Below, piece after piece: positions 54,461 to 63,581 of a stretch of DNA of 64,000 bases. The notes under the pieces are model-generated. The model was not told the DNA's origin and did not search any database. It saw only the letters and a list, made by a program, of their open reading frames with translations. Made by a program: the position numbers and the translations under genes. Source of the stretch: Sphingomonas sp. LaA6.9 (GTDB lineage Bacteria; Pseudomonadota; Alphaproteobacteria; Sphingomonadales; Sphingomonadaceae); NCBI RefSeq assembly GCF_022601895.1, contig NZ_JAKVIO010000021.1:1-64000 (forward strand), written 5' to 3'. The stretch's first letter is position 1. Each line of letters opens with the position of its first letter.

Positions 54461-55939
54461 TCAGGCGAAATCGGATTTTGCCAGCCCGACGGGACGTGAA
54501 ACCTCAGCTTTTTCAAGCGATTCTGCGGCGGACGCTACGGCGAGCCTGGCGAGCCGCGCTTCGTGCTCAGCGCGTCCGAAGGGAAATCGGGTATAGGCCC
54601 AGGCCGCGCACAGCCCGAGCACCACGCCGAGCACCGCATAGGCAAGCGCGAGCCGGTCGACCACTTCGGGTGCGACCGCGCCGGGCTGTGCGCCCTCGGG
54701 AAAGCCGATCGCGCTCAGCATCGCGCCCGACAGGAAGATGCCGATGCCCGTCACGCATTTCTGCGTGAAGAAGAAGCCCGCAAAGAACAGCCCTTCGGTG
54801 CGCTTGCCCGTCTCGAGCTCGGAGGCTTCGGTCACGTCGGCCATCATCGATGTGGTCAGGATCATCACCGATACCGCCGCCGCGGTCGAAAGGCCCGCAA
54901 AGCTCAGAAAGGCGGGCATCAGCAGCGGCGATCCAATGGCCGGAAACAGTCCGGCGAGCCGCAGCCAATAGGGCAGCGTTCCCAGCACGAGCGTGACGAT
55001 CGCGAGCGTCGCCGCGGCTTCCTTCTTGCCAAGCCGCTTCGAGATGGCGGGCACGCAGAAAAAGGCGAGCACCACCCCCATGAACAGCGCGACCGCATAG
55101 AAGATGAATGCGATCTGCGGAAATTCCCAGACAAAGAGCAGCAGATAGTTGCTCAGCGCAAACGCCAGCCCCTGATTGGCGAACGCGAAGACCGCCGCGC
55201 CCATCAGGATCAGGAAGGGGCGGTTCTTCAGCGTCGTGATGATCGCGCGGAAGGTCGGGACGAGCGGCAGCCGTTCGGGCGCGGTCGCCTGCAGCCGCGC
55301 ATAGGCGCGGTGCGTGCCAATCGCCGAGACGAGCACCGCGAAGATCATGATGCCGGCGCCCACTACCGCAAAGCGGTGATAGCCATTGGGGTTGAGCTGG
55401 CCGACGGGATAGCCCGGCTCGGGCACCAGCAGCACCGCAAAGGCGAGTACCAGCATGATGAGCCCGCCCGCCCAGCCGAACAGGAAGCGGTAGCGCAGCA
55501 CGACGGTGCGCTCGTGATAGTCGCGCGTGATCTCGGGCGCGAGCGCGAGCGAAGGCACCTCGTAGCAGGATACGACCGCCCGCACGAGGATCGCGATGCC
55601 GACAAGATACGCGAACTGCATGTCGGGCGAGGCTTCGGGTGGATTCCAGAGCAGCAGCCAGACGAGCCCGATCGGGATCGCCGAGAGATAGAGCCAGGGA
55701 TGCCGCCGTCCCCAGCGCGTATGCGTCTGGTCGGACAGATGGCCGACGACGGGGTCGATGAACGCGTCGACGAGCAGCGCGATCATGATCGCAAGGCCTA
55801 CGCGTTCGGCGGGCAGCCCGACGACCTGATTGTAGAAGAGCAGCAGGAAGACCGAAAAGCCGTTGTCCTTGATCCCATAGGCCACCGCGCCAAAGCCGTA
55901 GCTCAGCTTGGTTGCAAAGGGGACGCGGGCTGCGATCAC
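54461..55939 (-). CDS. GPH-type MFS symporter
   Basis: A 492-residue membrane protein with about twelve spans. [27 protein letters not shown], of which [19 protein letters not shown] is typical, together with [21 protein letters not shown], marks the glycoside-pentoside-hexuronide:cation symporter family. Members in Sphingomonadales carry substrates other than sugars. Sitting among acyl-CoA genes, it may bring in a carboxylic or glycosidic substrate. The start overlaps the SDR stop (ATGA). Confidence 0.9.
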   Translation of the reverse strand: MIAARVPFATKLSYGFGAVAYGIKDNGFSVFLLLFYNQVVGLPAERVGLAIMIALLVDAFIDPVVGHLSDQTHTRWGRRHPWLYLSAIPIGLVWLLLWNPPEASPDMQFAYLVGIAILVRAVVSCYEVPSLALAPEITRDYHERTVVLRYRFLFGWAGGLIMLVLAFAVLLVPEPGYPVGQLNPNGYHRFAVVGAGIMIFAVLVSAIGTHRAYARLQATAPERLPLVPTFRAIITTLKNRPFLILMGAAVFAFANQGLAFALSNYLLLFVWEFPQIAFIFYAVALFMGVVLAFFCVPAISKRLGKKEAAATLAIVTLVLGTLPYWLRLAGLFPAIGSPLLMPAFLSFAGLSTAAAVSVMILTTSMMADVTEASELETGKRTEGLFFAGFFFTQKCVTGIGIFLSGAMLSAIGFPEGAQPGAVAPEVVDRLALAYAVLGVVLGLCAAWAYTRFPFGRAEHEARLARLAVASAAESLEKAEVSRPVGLAKSDFA

Positions 55940-56763
55940 GGCTGGGGTGCCAGCAGGTCGAACATGCCCGGTGTTGCCGGATCCCAGCTGTGTCGCGGAC
56001 CGATCAGCATCCCGCCGTCGACGAGCAGGTCGGTTCCCGTCACGAACGCCGCGGCATCGGAGGCGAGATAGGCGACCGCCTCGGCAATATCGCGCGGGCT
56101 TCCCGAACGCGCCACCGGCTGGGCGTGCATCGACATCTGCCCGATCATCGCGTCGGCCTTTGCCTTGTCCTCACCGCTGAGGCCAAGCGTGCCCGTGAAG
56201 ATGTTGGTCAGGATGAAGCCCGGCGCCACCGCGTTCACGCGGATCCTGTATTGCGCAAGGTCGGCCGCCGCGATCTTCGTCAGGTGCAGCACGCCCGCCT
56301 TGGCGACCGAATAGGTGGTCGGCGCATAGCCCGAATGAAAGGCGGAAACCGAACTGGTGTTGACGATCGCGCCGCCGCCGCGCGCCTTCAGGTGCGGCGC
56401 GGCATGGCGGATGCCGAGCGCGACCGACCGCAACAGCAGCGCCATCGTGTCGTCCCATTCGGCGGCGGTAATCTCGTCGATTTTGGCGCGCGCACCCCCC
56501 GCACCGGCATTGTTGAAGACGATGTCGAGCCCGCCCGTCTTCTCGGCGGCGAAATCCATCAGCCCCTTGATATCGGCTTCCTCGCGGACGTCGCAGCGGC
56601 GGAACAGCACGCGACTCTCCGAGGCTTCCGCGATCGCGGATCCCGCGTCGTCGATATCGCCCAGGATCACGGTGGCGCCCTCGGCGGCGAAGAGGTCGAC
56701 GGTGGCGCGTCCGATGCCCGAAGCGCCGCCCGTCACGACCGCCGTCTTGCCCGCGAATCTCAT
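55936..56763 (-). CDS. Short-chain dehydrogenase/reductase C
   Basis: A 275-residue SDR with TGGASGIGRATVDLF, acidic VILGDIDDA (NAD-type), NNAGAGG, YSVAKAGVLHL and FVTGTDLLVDGGML. It overlaps the GPH symporter gene and follows the MFS gene by 67 bases in the same direction. Confidence 0.92.
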   Translation of the reverse strand: MRFAGKTAVVTGGASGIGRATVDLFAAEGATVILGDIDDAGSAIAEASESRVLFRRCDVREEADIKGLMDFAAEKTGGLDIVFNNAGAGGARAKIDEITAAEWDDTMALLLRSVALGIRHAAPHLKARGGGAIVNTSSVSAFHSGYAPTTYSVAKAGVLHLTKIAAADLAQYRIRVNAVAPGFILTNIFTGTLGLSGEDKAKADAMIGQMSMHAQPVARSGSPRDIAEAVAYLASDAAAFVTGTDLLVDGGMLIGPRHSWDPATPGMFDLLAPQP

Positions 56764-56830
56764 CGCAATACCTCTCCTGTCTGGTTGTCGAGCATATTCG
56801 AGCTTTCGGTATGGTCAATGACGCACGGCA

Positions 56831-58162
56831 TTACGCTACGGCTTTCTGCGCGGGCGCGGATGCGCTTTCGACATTCCGAAGATGCACGCCGGCGCGCCAA
56901 TAATGCCATATCGCCCAGGGCGTGACAGCTGCCATTGTCAGCAGGGCATAGCGCAGCGATTCCTCGCCCAGCGCGGGGCGGTACAGATCGCTCAGCACGC
57001 CGATCAGCGTGGGGCCGAGCCCGAGCCCGATCAGGTTGATGACGAGCAGCGTGATCGCCGCCCACATGGCGCGCAGCTTCAGGGGCGCAAGCCCCTGGAT
57101 CAGCGCAAAAGTGGGGCCGAGATAGCTGTTCTGGAAGAGCAGCGCGATCGCGTAGGCGGGGACCGCCAGCTCGAAACTGGGTGCGAGATAAACGAAGATC
57201 AGGAAGGGCAGGGCGATGCTCTTCAGGATCGCCACGAGCCAGCTCTGCACATGCAGGCCGCGCCGCGCCGCCCAGCGATCGGCGATCCAGCCGCCGCCAA
57301 TCCCCGATATCGTGCCGACGACCGCGACGAGCGGCCCAAGTATGAGCCCGACCGTCGTCACGGTCATGTCGAAGCTGCGGATCATGAAGGCGGGGCCAAA
57401 GGCTGCCAGCGCGTAGCCGATCAGCGAGGTCAGGGTGACCGCGGCAACGAGGTGGCGCGCGGCGGGTTGCGCCCAGAGCGTTGCGAAGCCCGCGGCCAGC
57501 GGAGGGCGCTCGGTCGCGTGCACCCGCGCCTGATCCGAAAGACCGCGGCGCGGCTCCACCACGAAGATCCGGACGATGATCGCAAGCAGGATGCCCGGAA
57601 GGCCAACCGCCATGATCGCGATCCGCCAGCCGAACTGGCCGGCCAGATAGCCGCCGATCATCGTGCCGAATCCGCCGCCCAGCACGACGCCCGCGGCATA
57701 GATCCCCATCGCGCCCGCGCGCTTTTCGGGCGGATAGAGATCGGCGATGATCGCGTGGCTGGGCGGACTGGATCCGGCCTCTCCGATTCCCACGCCGATG
57801 CGCGCCACGAGCAGCTGGACGAAATTCTGCGCCAGCCCGCAGACCGCGGTCATCGCACTCCAAATGGCGAGCGACCAGGCGATGATGTTGCGCCGGTTGC
57901 TGCGGTCGGCAAGTCGCGCGACGGGAATGCCGAGGCCCGCATAGAAGATCGCGAAGGCCAGGCCCGAGAGCAGTCCGAGCTGCGTGTCGTTGAGCGTCAG
58001 GTCGGCCTTGATGAGTTCCAGCAGGATCGCAAGAATCTGCCGGTCCATATAGGAAAAGAAATAGGTGACGGTGAGCAGGAAGAGCGTGATTCCCCTGCGC
58101 CGGATCGCACGCTCGTCCGCGATTTGCTGCGCCCTGTGCGCAGCATCTGCTATGCTCTCCAT
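56831..58162 (-). CDS. MFS transporter
   Basis: A 443-residue protein with about twelve spans. The loop 2-3 signature is VARLADRSNRRNIIAWSLAIWS, and ARIGVGIGEAGSSPPSHAIIADLYP matches the spinster-like / sphingomonad MFS branch. GAGAGG 5 nt before ATG 58162 gives the start; the much longer open frame upstream is an artefact reading through the divergent gene. It leads the minus-strand catabolic series. Confidence 0.9.
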   Translation of the reverse strand: MESIADAAHRAQQIADERAIRRRGITLFLLTVTYFFSYMDRQILAILLELIKADLTLNDTQLGLLSGLAFAIFYAGLGIPVARLADRSNRRNIIAWSLAIWSAMTAVCGLAQNFVQLLVARIGVGIGEAGSSPPSHAIIADLYPPEKRAGAMGIYAAGVVLGGGFGTMIGGYLAGQFGWRIAIMAVGLPGILLAIIVRIFVVEPRRGLSDQARVHATERPPLAAGFATLWAQPAARHLVAAVTLTSLIGYALAAFGPAFMIRSFDMTVTTVGLILGPLVAVVGTISGIGGGWIADRWAARRGLHVQSWLVAILKSIALPFLIFVYLAPSFELAVPAYAIALLFQNSYLGPTFALIQGLAPLKLRAMWAAITLLVINLIGLGLGPTLIGVLSDLYRPALGEESLRYALLTMAAVTPWAIWHYWRAGVHLRNVESASAPAQKAVA

Positions 58163-58224
58163 CCACACCTCTCGACGGTTTTTGTCGTTGGCCGCGTGCC
58201 GGCGTTCGAGGAGGCTGGACTTTG

Positions 58225-58240
58225 TTGACGTTTTCGTCAA
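58225..58240. promoter_or_regulatory. Operator-like palindrome in divergent promoter region
   Basis: TTGACG-TTTT-CGTCAA is a perfect 6-base inverted repeat between the divergent MFS and acyl-CoA dehydrogenase genes, 63 nt and 40 nt from their starts. Its form fits a TetR- or GntR-type repressor. No regulator gene is present in the window. Confidence 0.6.
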
Positions 58241-58279
58241 GCATACTGGAAATTCGAAAAAGAGAATCGGGAGAGACTG

Positions 58280-59437
58280 ATGTCCGATCTGGAAAATTTC
58301 CGCGCCGAAACGCGCGCCTGGCTTGAGGCGAACTGCCCCCCCGAAATGCGTGAGCCGTTGAAGGACGAGAGCGATGCGTGCTGGGGCGGCCGCAATCCCA
58401 CGTTCAAGAACGAGGCGCAGAAGATCTGGATGGACCGGATGGCCGAAAAGGGCTGGACGGTGCCCGACTGGCCAAAACCCTATGGCGGTGCTGGCCTCAG
58501 CCCCGCCGAGTCGAAGATCCTGCGCGAAGAGATGGCGAAGCTCGGCTGCCGCAGTCCGCTCTCCAGCTTCGGCATCTGGATGCTCGGCCCCGCGCTGCTC
58601 AAATTCGGCACCGAGGAACAGAAGGTTCATTACCTCAACCAGATCGCGCGCGGCGAGATTCGCTGGTGCCAGGGCTATTCGGAACCGGGATCGGGCTCCG
58701 ATCTTGTCTCCTTGCAGACCTTTGGCGAGGACAAGGGCGATCACTGGATCGTCAACGGCCAGAAGATCTGGACCAGCTACGCCGACAAGGCCGACTGGAT
58801 CTTCTGCCTCGTCCGCACCGACAAGAACGACAAGTATAAGGGCATCAGCTTCCTGCTCTTCGACATGGCTTCGGAAGGCGTGTCGACCAAGCCGATCAAG
58901 CTGATCTCGGGCAACTCTCCCTTCTGCGAAACCTTTTTCGACAATGTGAAGGTGCCCAAGCACCAGATCGTGGGCGAGCTCAATCGCGGCTGGGACGTCG
59001 CCAAATATCTCCTCGGGCATGAGCGCGAGATGATCTCGGGCGCCGGCAATGCGCCGATGGGTTCGGTGGGCGCGATGCACAAGGATCTGATGGCCGAGGA
59101 TCCGCTGCTCCGCGGCGACATGGCGAAGCTCGACGTCGATACGCTGGCCTTCCGCGCGATGGGCGAGAAGTTCATCGACGAGATGAAGGCGGGCAAGGGC
59201 CACCCTGCGCAACCCAACATGATGAAATATTTCGGCACCGAGCTGAACAAGCGTCGCCACGAGCTGGTGATGGCCGCGGGCGGATCGGACGCGCTCGAAT
59301 GGGAAAGCGAAGCTTCGAAGGGCGGCGCGAAGCCGCGCGCATGGCTGCGCACCAAGGCCAATTCGATCGAGGGCGGGACGAGCGAGGTCATGCTCAACGT
59401 CGTCGCCAAGCGGATTCTCGATCTGCCGGGGGCGTGA
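58280..59437 (+). CDS. Acyl-CoA dehydrogenase, large-type subunit
   Basis: The 385-residue flavoprotein has WCQGYSEPGSGSDLVSLQT (FAD/substrate region), WTSYADKADWIFCLVRT and the C-terminal SIEGGTSEVMLNVVAKRIL. It resembles large subunits of paired dehydrogenases such as PimC or the FadE pairs in steroid degradation. It is followed by a second ACAD at 59579, which probably forms a heteromer with it. GGGAGAG precedes the start. An operator-like palindrome lies 40-55 nt upstream. Confidence 0.92.
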   Translation: MSDLENFRAETRAWLEANCPPEMREPLKDESDACWGGRNPTFKNEAQKIWMDRMAEKGWTVPDWPKPYGGAGLSPAESKILREEMAKLGCRSPLSSFGIWMLGPALLKFGTEEQKVHYLNQIARGEIRWCQGYSEPGSGSDLVSLQTFGEDKGDHWIVNGQKIWTSYADKADWIFCLVRTDKNDKYKGISFLLFDMASEGVSTKPIKLISGNSPFCETFFDNVKVPKHQIVGELNRGWDVAKYLLGHEREMISGAGNAPMGSVGAMHKDLMAEDPLLRGDMAKLDVDTLAFRAMGEKFIDEMKAGKGHPAQPNMMKYFGTELNKRRHELVMAAGGSDALEWESEASKGGAKPRAWLRTKANSIEGGTSEVMLNVVAKRILDLPGA

Positions 59438-59454
59438 TCGGATCATGAGATTTG

Positions 59455-59555
59455 CCGCTCATCCCGAGGAGCGGCTGAGCGCAGTCGAAGCCGCATCTCG
59501 AAGGACCCTTCGATACGGCATTTCGCCAGGCTCAATGCCTACTCAGGGTGAGCGG
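59455..59555. repeat. Extragenic palindromic element 1
   Basis: CCGCTCATCCCGAG (59455-59468) pairs with CTCAGGGTGAGCGG (59542-59555) at 12 of 14 positions. An inner stem with CGAAG and CTTCG lies around 59499-59517. It fills the gap between two acyl-CoA dehydrogenase genes and looks like a dispersed REP-like element. Confidence 0.7.
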
Positions 59556-59578
59556 GTTAAGGACAAGGATGGGATTGC

Positions 59579-60715
59579 ATGCCACTCTACCACACCGAAG
59601 ATCAGGCGATGCTCAAGGACACCGCCGCCCAGTTCATGAAGACCGAGGCGCCGACCGCGCATTTCCGCAAATATCGCGACATGAACTGCAAGGACGGCTT
59701 CGCGCACGACCTTTGGAAGCAGTTTGGCGAGATGGGCTTTGCGGGCATCCTGATCCCCGAGGCTGAAGGCGGGCTTGGCCTCGGCCATGTCGAGGCGGGG
59801 ATCGTGCTCGAGGAGATCGGCCGAAACCTGACACCGTCGCCATTCCTTTCCACATCGGTCGCGGGCGTGGCCGCGCTCAAGGCCGCGGACAAGGGCTTGC
59901 GCGATCGCTGGTTCCCCGGGATCGCGTCGGGCGAGACCGTGCTCGGCCTCGCGATCGACGAGGGCGCCAAGCATCGTCCGGAGCGAATCGCGATGAAGGC
60001 CGAGCGCTCGGGCAACGGCTTCAAACTGACGGGCAAAAAGCAATTCGTCGTTCAGGGCGCGTCGGCCGACATGCTGATCGTCGCCGCGCGCACCGGCGGG
60101 TCGGCGGGCGAGACGCAGGGGCTTACGCTGTTCGCGGTCGAAAAGGACGCTGCCAGGCTCTCGATGGAGGCCGCGCGGCTCGTCGACAGTTCGATGGGCG
60201 CGCATATTGGCTTCGACGGGGTCGAGGTCGATGGCGGCGCGGTGATCGGCGAGGTCGACAATGGCTGGGCGGTGCTGACGAAGCTGCTCGACGCGGGCCG
60301 CGTGGGCGCCGCCGCCGAGCAGGTGGGTGTCGGCAGCGGCGCGATGGACATGACCGTCGAATATCTGAAGCAGCGCAAGCAGTTCGGGCGTCTGATCGGC
60401 GAGTTCCAGGCGCTCCAGCACCGCGCGGCGCACCTCTATTCGGAGATGGAGGTCGCGCGCGCGGCGGTGCTCAAGGCGCAGCAGATGCTCGACGAGGGCA
60501 GCGACAAGGCCGAATTGATGGTCGCGGTCGCCAAGGCCAAGGCCGCGCAGGCGACGGGGCTTTCGGTCAAGGAAGGTGTCCAGATGCACGGCGGCATCGG
60601 CATGACCGACGAATATGACATCGGCCTCTATATGAAGCGCGACCGCGCGCTGGCGGAGTTTTTCGGCGACGCGAATTTCCACGCGGACCGCGTCGCGCGG
60701 ATGCACGGGTATTAA
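59579..60715 (+). CDS. Acyl-CoA dehydrogenase, small-type subunit
   Basis: The 378-residue protein has the ACAD fold but a more divergent middle. YHTEDQAMLKDTAAQFM is at the start, then KKQFVVQGASADMLIVAAR, LKQRKQFGRLIGEFQALQHRAAH and VQMHGGIGMTDEYDIGLYMK at the end. The usual YEGT Glu segment is not clear. This matches the second subunit of heteromeric ACADs. It follows the large-type gene with a palindromic element between. Confidence 0.9.
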   Translation: MPLYHTEDQAMLKDTAAQFMKTEAPTAHFRKYRDMNCKDGFAHDLWKQFGEMGFAGILIPEAEGGLGLGHVEAGIVLEEIGRNLTPSPFLSTSVAGVAALKAADKGLRDRWFPGIASGETVLGLAIDEGAKHRPERIAMKAERSGNGFKLTGKKQFVVQGASADMLIVAARTGGSAGETQGLTLFAVEKDAARLSMEAARLVDSSMGAHIGFDGVEVDGGAVIGEVDNGWAVLTKLLDAGRVGAAAEQVGVGSGAMDMTVEYLKQRKQFGRLIGEFQALQHRAAHLYSEMEVARAAVLKAQQMLDEGSDKAELMVAVAKAKAAQATGLSVKEGVQMHGGIGMTDEYDIGLYMKRDRALAEFFGDANFHADRVARMHGY

Positions 60716-60724
60716 CTGATATAC

Positions 60725-60865
60725 ACCCCTCCCTTGCAAGGGAGGGGTTGGGGGTGGGTGCGAGCGAAGCGAGCCTTCCTGCGCTGACTCCCAAAAGCAG
60801 CCGCGCCGGCGTCGAGCCGGCGGTGCTGCTCACCCACCCCTTTCCCCTCCCTTGAAAGGGAGGGG
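60725..60865. repeat. Extragenic palindromic element 2 (large)
   Basis: Two stems, ACCCCTCCCTTGCAAGGGAG... at 60725-60748 and CCCCTCCCTTGAAAGGGAGG.. at 60844-60865, stand at the ends. GGGGTGGGTG (60751-60760) and CACCCACCCC (60831-60840) pair across the middle. The whole 141-base unit is one long imperfect palindrome and fills the gene gap. Confidence 0.8.
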
Positions 60866-60878
60866 TGGAGTTCGGAAC

Positions 60879-62021
60879 ATGTCCCTCGATCCCGAAGTCT
60901 TCGACGCCCTGATCGAAACCGTCCGGCGCTTCGTCGCCGAGCGGCTGCGCCCGCGCGAGGCCGAGGTCGCCGAGAGCGACGAGATCCCCGCCGACCTGAT
61001 TGCCGAGATGAAGGCGCTCGGCCTTTTCGGCATGTCGATCCCCGAGGAATATGGCGGGCTTGGCCTGTCGATGACCGAGGAACTGAAGGTTGCCTTCGAG
61101 TTCGGGCGCACCAGCCCTGCGATGCGATCGACCTTCGGCACCAATGTCGGAATCGGCAGCCAGGGGCTCGTCATGGCGGGTACGCCCGAGCAGAAGGCGC
61201 AGTGGCTTCCGAAAATTGCGAGCGGTGAACTCATCACGAGCTTTGCGCTCACCGAACCCGATGTCGGGTCGGACAGCGCGGCGGTAAAGACGCGCGCGGT
61301 GCGCGACGGCGAGGTTTACAGGCTGTCGGGCACCAAGCGTTTCATCACCAACGCCGACAAGGCTTCGCTGTTCACCGTGATGGCGCGCACCGGCGGCGAG
61401 GGCGCGCATGGCGTCTCCGCCTTTCTTGTCCCCGCCGATCTTCCGGGTGTCCGCATCGGTCTCCCCGAAAAGAAAATGGGCCAGCAGGGCGCGCATGTCT
61501 GCGACGTCCATTTCGATGAGACGCCCGTGCCCGCCTCCAACATGCTCGGCGCCGAGGGCGAGGGTTTCAAGGTCGCGATGCGCGTGCTCGATCGCGGGCG
61601 GCTGCACATCGCGGGCGTCTGCGTCGGCGTCGCAGAGCGGCTGATCGCGGACAGCGTCGCCTATGCCACCGAGCGCAAACAGTTCGGCAAGCCCATTGCC
61701 GAGCACCAGCTCATCCAGGCGATGATCGCGGATTCGAAGACCGAGGCGCTGGCCGCACGCGCGCTCGTGCTCGATGTCGCCGCGCGCAAGGACGCGGGCG
61801 AGAACGTCACGATGGAATCTGCCGCCGCGAAATATTTTGCATCCGAAATGGTTGGCCGCGTTGCTGACCGCGCGGTGCAGGTCTTCGGCGGTGCGGGCTA
61901 TATCGCCGATTACGGCATCGAGCGGCTCTACCGCGATGTTCGGCTGTTCCGGATCTATGAAGGGACGAGCCAGATCCAGCAGATCGTCATCGCGCGCGAG
62001 ACGATCAAAAGGGGCGGGTAG
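60879..62021 (+). CDS. Acyl-CoA dehydrogenase (canonical)
   Basis: A 380-residue ACAD with FALTEPDVGSDSAAVKTRAV, TKRFITNADKASLFTVMAR, TERKQFGKPIAEHQLIQAMIA and FGGAGYIADYGIERLYRDVR. It ends with the catalytic RIYEGTSQIQQIVIARE, in which the Glu of YEGT is the base. It desaturates acyl-CoA at alpha-beta. GGAG at 8 nt before ATG 60879 decides the start. Confidence 0.94.
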   Translation: MSLDPEVFDALIETVRRFVAERLRPREAEVAESDEIPADLIAEMKALGLFGMSIPEEYGGLGLSMTEELKVAFEFGRTSPAMRSTFGTNVGIGSQGLVMAGTPEQKAQWLPKIASGELITSFALTEPDVGSDSAAVKTRAVRDGEVYRLSGTKRFITNADKASLFTVMARTGGEGAHGVSAFLVPADLPGVRIGLPEKKMGQQGAHVCDVHFDETPVPASNMLGAEGEGFKVAMRVLDRGRLHIAGVCVGVAERLIADSVAYATERKQFGKPIAEHQLIQAMIADSKTEALAARALVLDVAARKDAGENVTMESAAAKYFASEMVGRVADRAVQVFGGAGYIADYGIERLYRDVRLFRIYEGTSQIQQIVIARETIKRGG

Positions 62022-62040
62022 AGACAAGCATATGCCGTCA

Positions 62041-62127
62041 CCCTGAACGTGTTTCAGGGTCCATGAACACGGCAGCGTCCGAATGAACCGGGATCGTGTT
62101 CATCGATGCTGAATCAAGTTCAGCATC
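62041..62127. repeat. Extragenic palindromic element 3
   Basis: Three nested or adjacent stems: CCCTGAA/TTCAGGG (62041-62059), ATGAACACG (62063-62071) with CGTGTTCAT (62095-62103), and GATGCTGAA/TTCAGCATC (62105-62127). It fills the gap before SDR D and reaches the region of its ribosome binding site. Confidence 0.75.
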
Positions 62128-62150
62128 AGGAAATTGGGAGATACGGAAAA

Positions 62151-62939
62151 ATGGACACCACCAAACTCTTCAGTCTCGAAGGCCGCGTCGCGCTCGTCAC
62201 CGGCGGGTCGCGCAATATCGGCAAATGGATCGCCGAGGGCTTCATCGCGCAGGGTGCGAAAGTCTATATCTCCTCGCGCAAGGCCGATGCGTGCTTCGCG
62301 GCCGCCGAGGAACTCGGTCCCAACTGCGTCGCGCTGCCGCAGGACGTCTCGACCGTCGCGGGCTGCAAGGCGCTCGCCGGGCAGTTGGCCGAGCATGAAA
62401 CCAAGCTCGACATCCTCGTCAACAATGCGGGTGCCGCATGGGGCGAACCCTTCGAGCAGTTCCCCGAAAGCGGCTGGGACAAGGTCATGGACCTCAACCT
62501 CAAATCGCCGTTCTTTCTGACCCAGGCGCTCCACGGCGCGCTCAAGGCGGCCGCCAGCGCGGACAAGCCCGCCAAGGTGATCAACATCACCTCGATCGAC
62601 GGGCTGCGCCTAAACCCATGGGAAACTTATAGCTATCACGCGTCGAAATCGGGGCTGATCTACCTGACCAAAAGGCTCGCGGCGCGGCTGATCTCCGATC
62701 ACATCAACGTCACCTCGATCGCACCGGGGGCTTTCGCATCGGAGATGAACCGCGCCGCGCGCGATCATGGCGATGCCGTCGCCAGGCGCATCCCCGCAGG
62801 GAGGATCGGCACGGAGGAGGACATGGCGGCGGTCGCGATCTATCTCGCAAGTCGCGCGGGCGATTATGTCGTGGGCGAGACCATTGCCGTCGACGGCGGT
62901 ATAGTCAACGCGCATCTCGGCGGCAGTATCGACGCCTGA
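62151..62939 (+). CDS. Short-chain dehydrogenase/reductase D
   Basis: A 262-residue SDR with TGGSRNIGKWIAEGF, ISSRKADACFAA, NNAGAAWGEPF, YHASKSGLIYLTKRL and VVGETIAVDGGI. ATG 62151 follows GGGAG and AC-GGA; the longer frame to 62106 is inside palindromic element 3. It ends 10 bases from the convergent Flp pilin gene. Confidence 0.92.
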   Translation: MDTTKLFSLEGRVALVTGGSRNIGKWIAEGFIAQGAKVYISSRKADACFAAAEELGPNCVALPQDVSTVAGCKALAGQLAEHETKLDILVNNAGAAWGEPFEQFPESGWDKVMDLNLKSPFFLTQALHGALKAAASADKPAKVINITSIDGLRLNPWETYSYHASKSGLIYLTKRLAARLISDHINVTSIAPGAFASEMNRAARDHGDAVARRIPAGRIGTEEDMAAVAIYLASRAGDYVVGETIAVDGGIVNAHLGGSIDA

Positions 62940-62948
62940 GGTTGCGGC

Positions 62949-63104
62949 TCAGACGCCGCGCATCGCGTTGGTCAGCGTGCCGAGCGTATCGACCAGCGAG
63001 AGCCCGAGCATCTGAAAGGCGATGATCGCCGCCATCGAAATGAGCGCGGCGATCAGCCCATATTCGATCGCGGTGGCTCCGCGAACATCGTTCAGGATTC
63101 GCAT
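62949..63104 (-). CDS. Flp-type IVb pilin (short ORF)
   Basis: A 51-residue prepilin: MRILNDVRGATAIEYGLIAA, then a hydrophobic helix and a short tail ending NAMRGV. RGATAIEYGLIAALI is the Flp/Fap signature, with the processing Gly before Ala and Glu at position five of the mature form. GGAGTGG lies 5 nt before the start. No Tad genes (tadV, cpaB-F) are nearby, so this is an orphan copy; it may use machinery encoded elsewhere. Confidence 0.92.
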   Translation of the reverse strand: MRILNDVRGATAIEYGLIAALISMAAIIAFQMLGLSLVDTLGTLTNAMRGV

Positions 63105-63173
63105 CGGCACCACTCCACATAAGACATGTGCCGTGTCGCCTAATGCGAAAATATTACCAATGATTTAAACGAG

Positions 63174-63569
63174 TTACTTATGGGCTCCGCGCACGATCAG
63201 GATGTTCATCCGCGCCGCGGCGATAGGCTTGCTCCGGTCGTCCTGCCAGGCGATCGCCTCGACATTGGCGATCCGCGTGCCGACGCGCGTCACCCGGCCG
63301 ATCGCGCGGGTCTCCTTGTCACGGCCGCCCCGCATGTAATCGACCGTGACGTTGATCGGCTTGAAGCGGGGCGTGTCGTCGTCATCGAACTGGCTGTAGA
63401 GCGCCGCGATGGCCGCCATTTCGAGCATGCCCCCGATGGCACCGCCATGGATGAAGCCCGGACGCCCGAGCACGTCGCTGGAAAATCCCATGGCCAGCAC
63501 GGGTGCGCCATCCTCGGTGTCGACGACCGAAAGGCCGAGCGTATGTGCATAGGGCGGAAGCGACTTCAT
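63174..63569 (-). CDS. PaaI-family hotdog thioesterase 1
   Basis: A 131-residue hotdog-fold protein with GFIHGGAIGGMLEMAAIAAL, the usual central helix with HGG, and then INVTVDYMRGG. It cleaves acyl- or aryl-CoA thioesters. It lies 12 bases after the second thioesterase; the two are probably a gene pair that releases free acid or CoA in the nearby catabolic pathway. Confidence 0.9.
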   Translation of the reverse strand: MKSLPPYAHTLGLSVVDTEDGAPVLAMGFSSDVLGRPGFIHGGAIGGMLEMAAIAALYSQFDDDDTPRFKPINVTVDYMRGGRDKETRAIGRVTRVGTRIANVEAIAWQDDRSKPIAAARMNILIVRGAHK

Positions 63570-63581
63570 CCGGGGCGCTCC

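Noticed and set aside
54563-56071. 502-residue plus-strand frame opposite the GPH symporter
   Set aside because: Antisense shadow, extremely Arg/Glu/His-rich with no fold signature.
58163-59446. Upstream extension of the MFS frame to 59446
   Set aside because: It runs antisense through an acyl-CoA dehydrogenase; the true start at 58162 has a good ribosome binding site.
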